Assembly (NCBI GenBank): GCA_017482685.1
Contig: JAFUMP010000015.1
Coordinates: 1-42,283, forward strand
Reading direction: 5' to 3'
Origin: a bacterium
GTDB taxonomy: Bacteria; Cyanobacteriota; Vampirovibrionia; Gastranaerophilales; Gastranaerophilaceae
DNA: 42,283 nt
In this document: positions 7,543 to 16,277 of the stretch, one piece after another
How the letters are laid out: every line of letters starts with the position of its first letter
Numbering within the stretch: the first letter of the stretch is position 1
Position numbers and translations under genes: made by a program
The notes under the pieces: generated by a model
What the model was told of the DNA's origin: nothing
Database searches by the model: none
Seen by the model: only the letters and a program-made list of their open reading frames with translations

Positions 7543-7561
7543 CAAAAGATCTATAACATTA

Positions 7562-9703
7562 TTAATTAATGCATTTAGATTTATCTTCTTCAGAGACACC
7601 CTTAATTGTAAGGTTAACTCTACCCTTATCGTCAATTTTGATAACTTTAACAACTACTTCGTCACCGATGTTAACATGAGGTTCAATTGTCTCAATTCTT
7701 TCTTGGCAGATTTGAGAAATGTGAACCATACCGTCTTTGCCACCGCCTAATTCAACAAAAGCACCGATAGGAATAATTCTTACAACTTTACCTTTGATAA
7801 CCATTCCTACTTCAGGTTTGAAAGTTAAATCGCTAATCATTTTCTTAGCAATTTTAGCACCTTCTTGATCGTTAGAAGTAATTGTAACAACCCCTGTATC
7901 TTGAATATCGATTTCAGCACCAGAAGCTTCAATAATTGCTCTAATTTGTTTACCACCAGGCCCAATTACAGTTCCAATGTCTTCTGTTGGAATAGTCATT
8001 GTAGTAATGCTTGGTGCAAATGGAGAAAGTTCTTTAGCTGGTTCAGTGATTACTTTTCTCATTTCGCCTAAGATGTGTAATCTGCCTTCTTTAGCTTGTG
8101 CTAAAGCTTTTCTTAAAGTATCGTTTGCAATACCTTTAGCTTTCATATCCATTTGAAGAGCTGTAATTCCATCATCATTACCAGTTACCTTGAAGTCCAT
8201 ATCGCCAAGGAAGTCTTCAATACCTTGGATGTCAGTAAGTACAACAGGTTCTTTACCAGGTTCAGTAATCATACCCATTGCAACACCACCAATCATACAT
8301 TTAACAGGAACACCAGCATTCATTAATGCCATTGATGAACCACACGTAGAACCCATTGATGTAGAGCCGTTTGATTCAAGAACATCAGAAGTAACACGGA
8401 TAGTGTATCCGAATTCTTCTTGGCTTGGAAGAGCTGGAACATTAGCTCTTTCTGCTAAGTTACCGTGACCAACTTCACGTCTACCAGGGCCTCTAAGAGG
8501 TTTTACTTCACCAACAGAGAATCCTGGGAAGATGTATTTATGCATATAAGTTTTTTCAGTTTCAGGATCAACACCATCAAGTTCTTGCTTCATACCAGGG
8601 CCAGCAAGAGTTGCAACTGAAAGAATTTGAGTTTGTCCACGAGTGAATACTGCTGAGCCGTGAGCTCTTGGAATAACACCAACTTCACACCAGATAGGAC
8701 GAACTTCGTTTGGTTTACGTCCATCAGCACGAACACCTTCATCAGTAATCATTGCACGCATAACGCGTTTTTCTGCAGCTTTGAATTCTTCTGCAACAAA
8801 GTCGATACCTGTTTCTTCAATGATTTGGTGAATATAGTGATCATCTGGAAGAGCTTCAACTCTTTCTTTAACAAGTTTTTTAGCTTCTTCAAGCTTTTCT
8901 TGTCTGTATTTTCTGTCAAAGTTGTGGTAAGCATCATGAATCATAGCACCTGCAACTTCTTCTATGATATTTTTAAGTTCAGTTGTATCATAAGGGTTAA
9001 CGAAATCTTCTCTTTCAACACCACAAGCTTTTGCAAATTCAACTTGAGCTTCACATTGTTTTGCGATTTCTACTTGAGCAAATTCAACAGCTTCCATAAT
9101 ATCGTCTTCTGTAACGAATTTACATCCAGCTTCAACCATGATAACGCTGTCGTGTGTACCAGCTACAACGATATCTAAGTCTGATTTGTCAGCTTCTTGG
9201 TGAGTTGGGTTTGCAACTAATTGACCATCAACTTTTGAAACTCTAACTGCACCAATAGGGCCTTCGAAAGGAGCGCCTGTTAGCATTAATGCAGTTGAAG
9301 CACCTAACATAGCTAATGTATCAGGTTGATTTTGTTGATCATAGCTGAATAATTGAGCAACGATTTGAATATCGTTTCTATATCCTTTAGGGAACAAAGG
9401 TCTAATTGGTCTGTCAATTAAACGAGAAACCAAAATTGCTTTGTCGCTAGCTTTGCCTTCTGAACGATTGTATCCACCAGGGATTCTACCGATTGAAGAC
9501 ATTCTTTCTTCGTAATCAATTAGAAGAGGGAAGAAATCAATCCCAACTCTAGGTTCTTTTGAAACAACGCAGTGAACGAATAGCATTGTATCACCACATC
9601 TTACTGTAACACTACCATTAGTTGACTGTGCGTATTTGCCAGTCTCGATTGTCACGGTTTTTCCGCCAATCTCTAGTTGAAAACTTTTTGTTTCCGGTAC
9701 CAT
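7562..9703 (-). CDS. pnp: Polyribonucleotide nucleotidyltransferase (PNPase)
   Basis: 713 residues, full length for PNPase, a phosphorolytic 3'-5' exoribonuclease and degradosome component. Two RNase PH-like domains are seen, with RIPGGYNRSEGK and RPLFPKGY in the first and RRE-VGHGNLAERA in the second. They are followed by a KH domain with IGPGGKQIRAI (around residue 580-590) and a C-terminal S1 domain starting near residue 633 (VVRIIPIGAFVEL, GMVHISQ). The start is supported by AAGGA 5 nt upstream. rpsO, its common neighbour, is absent. A 6-bp hairpin sits immediately upstream of the ribosome site, where pnp leaders of other bacteria carry autoregulatory stem-loops. Confidence 0.98.
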   Translation of the reverse strand: MVPETKSFQLEIGGKTVTIETGKYAQSTNGSVTVRCGDTMLFVHCVVSKEPRVGIDFFPLLIDYEERMSSIGRIPGGYNRSEGKASDKAILVSRLIDRPIRPLFPKGYRNDIQIVAQLFSYDQQNQPDTLAMLGASTALMLTGAPFEGPIGAVRVSKVDGQLVANPTHQEADKSDLDIVVAGTHDSVIMVEAGCKFVTEDDIMEAVEFAQVEIAKQCEAQVEFAKACGVEREDFVNPYDTTELKNIIEEVAGAMIHDAYHNFDRKYRQEKLEEAKKLVKERVEALPDDHYIHQIIEETGIDFVAEEFKAAEKRVMRAMITDEGVRADGRKPNEVRPIWCEVGVIPRAHGSAVFTRGQTQILSVATLAGPGMKQELDGVDPETEKTYMHKYIFPGFSVGEVKPLRGPGRREVGHGNLAERANVPALPSQEEFGYTIRVTSDVLESNGSTSMGSTCGSSMALMNAGVPVKCMIGGVAMGMITEPGKEPVVLTDIQGIEDFLGDMDFKVTGNDDGITALQMDMKAKGIANDTLRKALAQAKEGRLHILGEMRKVITEPAKELSPFAPSITTMTIPTEDIGTVIGPGGKQIRAIIEASGAEIDIQDTGVVTITSNDQEGAKIAKKMISDLTFKPEVGMVIKGKVVRIIPIGAFVELGGGKDGMVHISQICQERIETIEPHVNIGDEVVVKVIKIDDKGRVNLTIKGVSEEDKSKCIN

Positions 9704-9718
9704 TTTTCCTTCTTTCTT

Positions 9719-9737
9719 CCGGCTACTCGAAAGCCGG
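9719..9737 (-). promoter_or_regulatory. Hairpin in the pnp leader
   Basis: CCGGCT (9719-9724) and AGCCGG (9732-9737) form a GC-only-ended 6-bp stem with a 7-nt loop. It lies about 16 nt upstream of the pnp start and next to the AAGGA site. Leader stem-loops mediate PNPase autocontrol elsewhere; that role here is inference. Confidence 0.45.
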
Positions 9738-9804
9738 ACGCTTCCATTAAATAATAATTCTTTTCAAAAATATTATACTATAAATCTTAGCCAATGTATA
9801 TAAT

Positions 9805-9838
9805 AAAAAAACGCTTTCTTTGAAGAAAGCGTTTTTTT
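9805..9838 (-). terminator. Terminator of the prepilin gene
   Basis: A near-perfect stem (acgctttct/agaaagcgt) is flanked by A-run and T-run on either side, so it works in either direction. It lies just downstream of the prepilin stop at 9858 and separates it from pnp. Confidence 0.88.
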
Positions 9839-9857
9839 GCACGATCTTAAAACATTA

Positions 9858-10577
9858 TTAATTATATAATACTTTTAAATCATTCGCAAAAATGTGTCCT
9901 GTACAAGCATAACCATCAAGCATCGGTACATTAGGTTCGCACTGAGTTCTCCAAGAACATTGAGAATTTGGATTTGCTTCATTCCAATCATCAGATCCAA
10001 CAGGTCTTAAAGAACCATCAGCATACAGAGCAAATGCAAAAATGTCCCTTCCTGTTTCATTTGGTCTTGCTGTTCCATTAATGTCTACCATTACACCACC
10101 AACATAAGATCTATGAGGCCTTCTATTAAGTGGAGCAAAAACAGCCATCCTTAAACCGTATACAATACCGTCTTTAGTTGCAAAATATCCCGCCATTTCA
10201 TGAGGATTACCAACCCTACAATCATTATTAGGAGTTGAACCACCCTCAGTCCAAGATGCTCGATTAGGAAAAGGGTTATTATTTTCGTCATCAAGAATAG
10301 TAATTTTCATAAAATTTCTTAACTCATCTAAATAATCATCAAAATCTCCACCCTGATCTGCTGGCAAAAGATTTGTATCAAAAAGTGAGTCAACCCCCCT
10401 TTCATTCAACAAGGCTTGATTTGCTTGTTCAAACATAGACGCCGCTTTTGCAAGCTTAGGACCAATTTGTGCTGTTCTAGTATTTGATGTCAAAGTTGGT
10501 AATGTAATAGCAGAAACAACACCTATAATAGAAAGTGTGATTAAAACTTCCGCTAAAGTAAACCCAAATTTCTTCAT
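9858..10577 (-). CDS. Type IV pilin-like prepilin
   Basis: 239 residues. It opens MKKFG-FTLAEVLITLSII, a class III signal: prepilin peptidase should cut after G4, leaving N-methyl-Phe1 and Glu5, and the following hydrophobic helix ends near residue 25. The ~210-residue globular part carries Cys near NDCRVG and four more in the CSWRTQCEP and YACTG region, and a segment MVDINGTARPNETGRD followed by ALYADGS that is typical of pilin-like proteins of this lineage. It could be a minor pilin, pseudopilin or adhesin displayed by a type IV pilus or type II secretion machine; no assembly genes are in the window. Start has AAGGAG 11 nt upstream. Monocistronic. Confidence 0.9.
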   Translation of the reverse strand: MKKFGFTLAEVLITLSIIGVVSAITLPTLTSNTRTAQIGPKLAKAASMFEQANQALLNERGVDSLFDTNLLPADQGGDFDDYLDELRNFMKITILDDENNNPFPNRASWTEGGSTPNNDCRVGNPHEMAGYFATKDGIVYGLRMAVFAPLNRRPHRSYVGGVMVDINGTARPNETGRDIFAFALYADGSLRPVGSDDWNEANPNSQCSWRTQCEPNVPMLDGYACTGHIFANDLKVLYN

Positions 10578-10684
10578 ATTATTATAAAGCTCCTTTCTAT
10601 TCTTAAATATAAAAATAATATTAATTCATCTTTTCTTAAAGTATAACACATATTATACATTTATGAAAGATTTAATTTAAAAAT

Positions 10685-11173
10685 TTATTGTTCTGGCTGA
10701 ATGTCAAGCTTAGAGATAACTTGTGTGGCTTTAGTCAACTCTTTAGCACCTGGAGGAGTTACAATCTTTGACGCGCCATAAACACCTAATGCACCACCTG
10801 CTCCAGCACCTAATAAGGTCAAGCCCACGGATTTTACAAAGCCCCAAAAACCATTACATTTAATTTTTAATAATGGGTAAATCCCGCCTAATACAGCTCC
10901 GCCAAATACCATCCACTTCGCCATTTTTTGTTTTTTCTCTAATTTTTCTGGCCCCATTGTTTCTACATACTTTTGCATCCTAGGAGCGTTCTGCATAATT
11001 GTATTATACGATTTTTCAAACGTATCAGCTTGTTGTGGTGCAACACTTAATTTCGCAGAATTCTGACCACTAGCGTCTACAACTTGATATAAAACTCTTC
11101 CATTGCTTGTCATGCCAATTTTGTTTAAGCTACCATAACTATTTTGAGTTTGATTTGATACATTTTGAACCAT
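10685..11173 (-). CDS. Small membrane protein with glycine-rich helices, function unknown
   Basis: 162 residues. A polar N-terminal half (SNGRVLYQVVDASG) is followed by two predicted membrane segments, around MAKWMVFGGAVLGGIYPLL and FVKSVGLTLLGAGAGGALG. The second carries a Gly/Ala zipper. The C-terminus is short and polar. No signal peptide cleavage site is evident. The ribosome site is AAGGTG. The N-terminus (QNVSNQTQNSYG) is reminiscent of the Asn/Gln-rich start of the FKG proteins but lacks NFKG. Function unknown; probably restricted to this lineage. Confidence 0.8.
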   Translation of the reverse strand: MVQNVSNQTQNSYGSLNKIGMTSNGRVLYQVVDASGQNSAKLSVAPQQADTFEKSYNTIMQNAPRMQKYVETMGPEKLEKKQKMAKWMVFGGAVLGGIYPLLKIKCNGFWGFVKSVGLTLLGAGAGGALGVYGASKIVTPPGAKELTKATQVISKLDIQPEQ

Positions 11174-11290
11174 AAATACACCTTAAAACACTTCTACTTA
11201 TTTATATAAAGTTTTTTTTGTTAAAAAAATTGCTATATTTTTAAGTTTTGTTAAGTTAAATTTTACTTGTTGTAATAGTTTAAAATGTAG

Positions 11291-11296
11291 TATAAT
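11291..11296 (+). promoter_or_regulatory. -10 box very close to the MCE gene start
   Basis: TATAAT ends 10 nt before the ATG at 11307, so transcription would start about 2-4 nt before the start codon. A weak TTGTTG at 11267-11272 (18-bp spacing) may be the -35. No Shine-Dalgarno precedes the ATG, suggesting a leaderless or near-leaderless mRNA. Confidence 0.45.
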
Positions 11297-11306
11297 TATT
11301 CTTGAT

Positions 11307-11975
11307 ATGAAGGAGAAGAATAAAAACAAAGACGGAGTATTACATATAACCCATGCCGGAGAATTTCTTTTTTGGCTTGTCGTTATATGTATTATTGTAG
11401 CATTCTCTTCTTTAGGACTCATATTTAAAGAAAAACATGATGAAAATGATTATCAAATCTTTTTACAAGATGTTGATGGACTAATAATCGGCTCTCCAGT
11501 TAGAATGCTAGGGATAGAAGTTGGACATATAACAAAAATTAAGCCTCTTAATGACGAAGCTTATGTAAAATTCATAATAACAAATCCTGATGTTTATATT
11601 CCACAAGGAACAGTTGCCACAGTTGAGTTTTCAGGACTAGCTGGTTCTAAGTCATTAGAATTGTATTTGCCACAAAAAGGTGATTATATAGATTCTTCAA
11701 CGCCATTATTAGCTGTAGAATCTCCTAAGCGCTTACATGATGCAATGGGACTGCTAAACGACATGTTTAAAAAATTAGGCTCTATTATGTATACAACATC
11801 ACATTTTGGCACAGAATTGCAAGAACACGATATAATGCCAACTCATTTTGTTAAACCTAGTAACGACAATATTAAAGAATTTCTAATATATTCTGACAAG
11901 TTTTTGGACGATTCAAACAAAAAAGCAAATGAAATAAGAAATAGCTTGGGAGGATTAAAAAAGGATGCTAAATAA
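11307..11975 (+). CDS. MCE/MlaD-family protein
   Basis: 222 residues. A single N-terminal membrane anchor (about residues 18-38) is followed by an MCE domain (about 47-118: YQIFLQDVDGLIIGSPVRM, GIEVGHI, FSGLAGSKSLELYLP). A ~100-residue tail with probable helices follows. MCE proteins form hexameric periplasmic lipid-transfer rings that work with an MlaE permease and MlaF ATPase. Neither partner lies here; instead the gene overlaps upp by 11 nt and is followed by recF, so co-transcription is likely. Anchored in the inner membrane with the domain in the periplasm. The start lacks a ribosome site; a purine-rich AAGGAGAAG lies just inside the gene with no later in-frame ATG near enough to use it. 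Confidence 0.9.
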   Translation: MKEKNKNKDGVLHITHAGEFLFWLVVICIIVAFSSLGLIFKEKHDENDYQIFLQDVDGLIIGSPVRMLGIEVGHITKIKPLNDEAYVKFIITNPDVYIPQGTVATVEFSGLAGSKSLELYLPQKGDYIDSSTPLLAVESPKRLHDAMGLLNDMFKKLGSIMYTTSHFGTELQEHDIMPTHFVKPSNDNIKEFLIYSDKFLDDSNKKANEIRNSLGGLKKDAK

Positions 11976-12624
11976 ATTTAATAATTTAAAAATAATCTCA
12001 AATCCGATAGTTAATCAGAGTTTATGTACATTAAGATCAAAAAATACTGATACAGAAGGCGTAAGGCTAGCAGCTAGAAAACTTACTCGTATACTTTTAT
12101 ACGAAGCAACAAAAAATTTGCCACAAAAAGAGATTGAGGTAGAAACTCCTATTGCGAAATTCACAACTAATACAATTAATCCTGATATAAGTATTATTAT
12201 TTCTCCTATATTAAGAGCAGGGTTAATTTTTACAGACGAAGCTGTTGATATTCTTCCACAAGCAGCTATTCGCCATATTGGGATGTATCGTGACGAAAAA
12301 ACTCTTAAACCTGTTTGGTACTACAACAAAGTCCCAATGCCTGTTGATAAGCCAGCTAAAGACTATTATGTTTATATTACAGATCCAATGCTCGCAACAG
12401 GGAATTCGTTGTTAGAAGCAATTCGTCTATATGTGGAAAAAGGTATACCAGAAACTAATATTTGTTGTGTTTGCATGATTTCTTCACCAGAAGGAATTGA
12501 AAATGTTTTTAGAGAATTCCCTGCCATAACTCTAATTGTCGCAGCAGTAGACTCCCACTTGAATGAAAGAGGATATATCGTACCTGGCATGGGAGATGCT
12601 GGAGATAGAATTTATAACACTTAG
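11965..12624 (+). CDS. upp: Uracil phosphoribosyltransferase
   Basis: 219 residues, close to the usual ~209. It salvages uracil: uracil + PRPP gives UMP + PPi. The PRPP-binding loop reads DPMLATGNS (140-148; DPMLATGGS in most) and the C-terminal uracil-binding segment reads GYIVPGMGDAGDR, both diagnostic. RAGL (84-87) is the third conserved element. The ATG lies inside the last codons of the MCE gene (11-nt overlap), suggesting translational coupling; GGGAGG at ~11948 may serve. Cytosolic. Confidence 0.97.
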   Translation: MLNKFNNLKIISNPIVNQSLCTLRSKNTDTEGVRLAARKLTRILLYEATKNLPQKEIEVETPIAKFTTNTINPDISIIISPILRAGLIFTDEAVDILPQAAIRHIGMYRDEKTLKPVWYYNKVPMPVDKPAKDYYVYITDPMLATGNSLLEAIRLYVEKGIPETNICCVCMISSPEGIENVFREFPAITLIVAAVDSHLNERGYIVPGMGDAGDRIYNT

Positions 12625-12642
12625 TATGGTATATTTGAATCT

Positions 12643-13725
12643 ATGAGATTAGGGCAATTAGAATTAAAGAATTTCAGAAACTGTGAGAGTATTTTTCTCG
12701 ATTTTTCAAAGCAAAAGACTCTTATAATCGGCAAAAATGCTCAAGGAAAAACAAATCTGCTTGAAAGCATCTATTTGTTATCGGATTTAAAAAGCCCTCG
12801 TACTTCAACACTTACTGAGCTAATTAAATTTCAAGAAAACGAATTTAACATTAAGTCTTCTGTTTATAAAAATTCAACAGAAATAGATCTTGAATTTAGC
12901 TATAACCTTGAAAAAAAACGTGAATTTAAAATTAACCAAGTTAAATCTACAGCTAAAAACTTCAAGCTTGTCGTTAAAACTGTATTATTTTCTACAAAAG
13001 ATTTATTACTTCTAAGAGGGACACCACAAGATAGACGAGATTGGCTTGACAGAGCTATTTCACAAGTATATCCAGCCTATGATGAAAGACTTTCAAAATA
13101 TGACAAAATTCGAGTTCAAAAAAATAACTTATTAAAAATGGACTATATCGACGAAGCTCTACTAGATGTCTATAATGAACAAATCGCAGTTAGTGGTGCA
13201 AATATTATCTTTTTAAGAAAAAAATTCCTTAAAGAGATTGAAAAATTTGCTTCTCAAAAACACAAAATTATTAGTAATTCTGAGAACCTAGAGCTAAATT
13301 ACACTTGTGCAGAAAGTGAAATAGAAGATATTTCAAATTTTCTTAAACAAGAATTACAAAACCGCAGAGCAGAAGAAATTGCTCGTCGACAATCTTGTGT
13401 TGGTCCTCACCGTGATGATATAGAATTAAAAATTAACGGAATAGATGCAGTTAAATTTGCCTCACAAGGACAACAAAGAACCCTTGTTTTAGCTTTAAAA
13501 CTTGGCGAGCTTGAAATTATAAAAGAAAAAACTGGATTTGCACCTATTTTGCTTTTAGATGATGTCCTTGCTGAGCTTGATGAAACAAGACAAAATTATC
13601 TATTAAAATCTATTGATAGCTCAATTCAAACAATAATAACCTCTGTTGATACTTTACTCTTTGAAGATGAATTTTTGAAAGACGTCAAAATATACACCAT
13701 TGAAAATGGTAAAATTAAATACTAA
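12643..13725 (+). CDS. recF: DNA replication and repair protein RecF
   Basis: 360 residues, normal RecF length. Walker A GKNAQGKT (30-37), the ABC signature SQGQQRT (274-280) and Walker B LLLDDVLAELD (303-313) are all present, as is the RecF-typical CVGPHRDD block. RecF, with RecO and RecR, loads RecA at gaps. It sits 18 nt after upp rather than beside dnaN and gyrB, its classical position. No clear Shine-Dalgarno precedes the ATG, so translation may depend on coupling to upp. Its stop overlaps the stop of the convergent MEMO-AMMECR1 gene by 4 nt. Confidence 0.97.
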   Translation: MRLGQLELKNFRNCESIFLDFSKQKTLIIGKNAQGKTNLLESIYLLSDLKSPRTSTLTELIKFQENEFNIKSSVYKNSTEIDLEFSYNLEKKREFKINQVKSTAKNFKLVVKTVLFSTKDLLLLRGTPQDRRDWLDRAISQVYPAYDERLSKYDKIRVQKNNLLKMDYIDEALLDVYNEQIAVSGANIIFLRKKFLKEIEKFASQKHKIISNSENLELNYTCAESEIEDISNFLKQELQNRRAEEIARRQSCVGPHRDDIELKINGIDAVKFASQGQQRTLVLALKLGELEIIKEKTGFAPILLLDDVLAELDETRQNYLLKSIDSSIQTIITSVDTLLFEDEFLKDVKIYTIENGKIKY

Positions 13726-15092
13726 TCTGAAATAATAGTTGTCTCAAATTTATACGCTTGTAATGTTCTTGAAAAATAGTTAGCAGGAAGTCCAGCTTTT
13801 TCCTTTAACGAATTTAAAAATATATTTTTCTCAGGTAATTGTTCCCAAACAATTGGTAAATACACAGCTCTAGTATCTCGCTCCGCTAAAATAATTCCAT
13901 AAGGATAAATTTTATTCAGCAAATCTCGTTCATCTTTAAAAATAATTCGCTCAATTGAAGACAATATAGAAACTGAAACCTCTATACTATTAAACTCTGA
14001 AGCACTCAAAGGTTCAAATCTATTATCTTGAAAAGCGGCATTTTTTGCATTATCAATCAAATCCAGAATCAAGGGTTTGGTCGGATATATAGAACCAATA
14101 CATCCTCTTAAATTTCCGTTTATCTTTAGGGTAACAAATGTTGCACCATATTGTGTTAAAACAGTCGGAATATCTCTTGGTATATATTCTTCACCCTGAA
14201 GTGATGCAAAAATTGTTTTTCGAACTGTATCTAAAATATATTTAGAATAATGTTGCTCAATAAAATCATTTTTACTATCAGTATGCAAGAACCAAGAACC
14301 ATATCCAACAACTCTGTCTGTTTCTCTATTAATATCACCTGAATTATAAATCATTGCACGAACTAAAGAACAATCATTGTTATTAGCAAAATCTACAAGC
14401 CCCATAATCCCAATCAAGCCACATGCCTGTTGAGGTTGAAAGTTTTCAAGTTTTCCTGTTTCTATAATAGTTGCTGTATAAGTATCAATTTGTCGGCATT
14501 CTTGCTGATTATAAAAATGACTTAAATCCGAAGATATAACAAAAGAAGAATTCTCCCAATATGTTGAAATTATATCTGAAATCAATCTATAATCACACTT
14601 CCCTACTAATATTGGAACAATTTTTATTTTTTTCCCAATTTTCTTTAAACCTTTTACAAAATCTAATGCACTTTGAGTTTTTGGAAAAAATAAATGCTGT
14701 ATAAAAGGTAGCTGAACTTCAATAGAATGCTCGACATTGAAAACGTCATCAGATATAAGACACGGAAATCTACTCGAAATATCTTGAATCAGTTTATTAT
14801 TGACCTCCAAACTTCCTAATGGCGTATCAAAATAGCTATACTCTGGTAAAGCTATATTATTAAAAGATTCATGATGTGAAGGAGCTATTATAAAAATGTT
14901 TTCATTCATTTCTAATTTTTGAAACCCAGCCATTGCAGCATATCCAGAATAATACACTCCTGCATGTGGAACAATTATAGCTTTACTCTTATAAGCAACC
15001 TTTTGCTCTTGCATATAAGAATTTAAAAGATTCGTTAATTCTTCAGCTCTTTCAGGATAAAAACTTCCAGCAAATGAAGGGTTTTTGTTCAT
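13722..15092 (-). CDS. MEMO-AMMECR1 fusion protein (AmmeMemoRadiSam proteins B and A)
   Basis: 456 residues in two parts. Residues ~1-270 are a MEMO-like domain (LigB-type dioxygenase fold): IVPHAGVYYSG with H43, APSHHE (H73/H74), EHSIEVQLPF (H122), SSDLSHF (D189, H192) and ACGLIGI (C224), covering the expected metal-site residues. Residues ~280-450 are an AMMECR1 domain with its invariant LRGCIGS (329-335). In many genomes MEMO, AMMECR1 and a radical SAM protein are found together; here two are fused and the radical SAM partner is not in the window. Biochemical role of the system is not established. The start has a strong AGGAG site. The 3' end overlaps recF tail to tail. Confidence 0.95.
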   Translation of the reverse strand: MNKNPSFAGSFYPERAEELTNLLNSYMQEQKVAYKSKAIIVPHAGVYYSGYAAMAGFQKLEMNENIFIIAPSHHESFNNIALPEYSYFDTPLGSLEVNNKLIQDISSRFPCLISDDVFNVEHSIEVQLPFIQHLFFPKTQSALDFVKGLKKIGKKIKIVPILVGKCDYRLISDIISTYWENSSFVISSDLSHFYNQQECRQIDTYTATIIETGKLENFQPQQACGLIGIMGLVDFANNNDCSLVRAMIYNSGDINRETDRVVGYGSWFLHTDSKNDFIEQHYSKYILDTVRKTIFASLQGEEYIPRDIPTVLTQYGATFVTLKINGNLRGCIGSIYPTKPLILDLIDNAKNAAFQDNRFEPLSASEFNSIEVSVSILSSIERIIFKDERDLLNKIYPYGIILAERDTRAVYLPIVWEQLPEKNIFLNSLKEKAGLPANYFSRTLQAYKFETTIISD

Positions 15093-15170
15093 CTTTCACT
15101 CCTCTTAAATAAATTTTAACACGTAATTAATAAAAATAGCAAAAAATATTTTTACGAGTATTATATAAAT

Positions 15171-15725
15171 ATGAGAATTAATAATATACAACAAAATACT
15201 AATTTTAAAGGCTACAAAAACGTCATATCACATACTGGAATTAGTGAAAAGTTTCCAGATTCTTACCATAGCTACATGGTAATGGAATTAAATAATGAAG
15301 GCGAAAAAGATCTAGATACTTGGCATTTAATTCAAAAAAAGTTAAGACCTAACAAAGAATTAAGTAATCATATATATTTCACACACACTTCAATATTAGG
15401 TCATACAATGACTGGTGTAGATGAGTTTAACATCAGTTTGAATGAAAATAGTAAGCCAAAAAATGAAGCGGTTTTAATAAAAGCCAACCAACTTTTAGCT
15501 TCACTAACACGAAGATTGTCTTTAAATTCAGAACCTATATCAGACGGTGGGCTTTACAAAACATTAATCAAATTAGTTGAACAACTTGCTACAATGACAG
15601 GATCTAAAACTTTAGCCGAAAAAATGGCATATCAAGTTACAAGTCAACCTGTTAAACATAGAGTTACTGCTGAATTGATTAACAAAGGCATTGCAAATGA
15701 TATGATGAAATATTTTAAGTTATAA
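15171..15725 (+). CDS. FKG-motif protein, function unknown
   Basis: 184 residues. The N-terminus reads MRINNIQQNTNFKGYKN, with NFKG at residues 11-14, the same signature seen at 41-58 in the truncated protein at the left edge. The body is polar, probably alpha/beta, then helical near the C-terminus; no signal peptide, membrane segment or catalytic motif is recognised. No ribosome site precedes the ATG; TATTAT (15159-15164) lies 6 nt upstream, so the mRNA may be leaderless. Its last codons overlap the convergent TPR lipoprotein gene by 6 nt. The shared N-terminal tag on unrelated proteins might be a sorting or partner-binding signal (inference). Confidence 0.85.
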   Translation: MRINNIQQNTNFKGYKNVISHTGISEKFPDSYHSYMVMELNNEGEKDLDTWHLIQKKLRPNKELSNHIYFTHTSILGHTMTGVDEFNISLNENSKPKNEAVLIKANQLLASLTRRLSLNSEPISDGGLYKTLIKLVEQLATMTGSKTLAEKMAYQVTSQPVKHRVTAELINKGIANDMMKYFKL

Positions 15726-16277
15726 CTTTTCTTTTATAACTTTTTTTAAATATTGTTTCAAAGCTGAAGTAATAATTAAATCTGGCTCTTGCATACAAAT
15801 TTCATCTAGAGTATTAACTCCTTTTCTTACTTCGCCTGTTTCAATATACAAAAGACCTAATTTTATTTTGTCATACACATTTTCCGAAGCCTTAAACTCA
15901 TTAATTTTTGCTTGAGCTAGATTAAGCCTTATATAACAATTGACCAAATTTAAATGATATTGCAGGTTTAGACCATAAAGCTTGATTGAATTTTCAAAAC
16001 AATCCTTAGCTAAATCAGGATAACCAATAAAATTATAGGTCTCACCTAAATTGTTGTAAAAAATAGCACTTGCTTGAGTTGAAGGGCTCAACGATATGGC
16101 TATTTTAAACTCTTGAATTGCAGCATAATAAATGCGATCTTTTAAATAATTTATGCCAACATTATTATGAAAAAAAGCATCTTTTTCAGCAGCTATTGTA
16201 TATTTATAAGGTTTTTTATAGCCACAAGTTAATAATAGTATTAGTAAAAACGGAATTATTAAAAACTTTTTCATCAT
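15720..16277 (-). CDS. TPR-repeat probable lipoprotein
   Basis: 185 residues. A hydrophobic signal ends LLLTCGY, a lipobox-like site with Cys at residue 18; Thr at -1 is less usual than Gly, Ala or Ser. Two or three TPR-like units follow (NNVGINYLKDRIYYAAIQEF, then FYNNLGETYNFIGYPDLAKD), so it is a protein-interaction scaffold, probably membrane-anchored on the periplasmic side. It is translationally coupled to the MBL hydrolase gene (4-nt overlap, no ribosome site of its own). Partner unknown. Confidence 0.82.
   Translation of the reverse strand: MMKKFLIIPFLLILLLTCGYKKPYKYTIAAEKDAFFHNNVGINYLKDRIYYAAIQEFKIAISLSPSTQASAIFYNNLGETYNFIGYPDLAKDCFENSIKLYGLNLQYHLNLVNCYIRLNLAQAKINEFKASENVYDKIKLGLLYIETGEVRKGVNTLDEICMQEPDLIITSALKQYLKKVIKEKL

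Noticed and set aside
7562..9703. Antisense open frames inside pnp (for example around 8660-9178)
   Set aside because: Phe/Asn/Ser-rich shadow of the PNPase gene in the opposite strand; no ribosome site.
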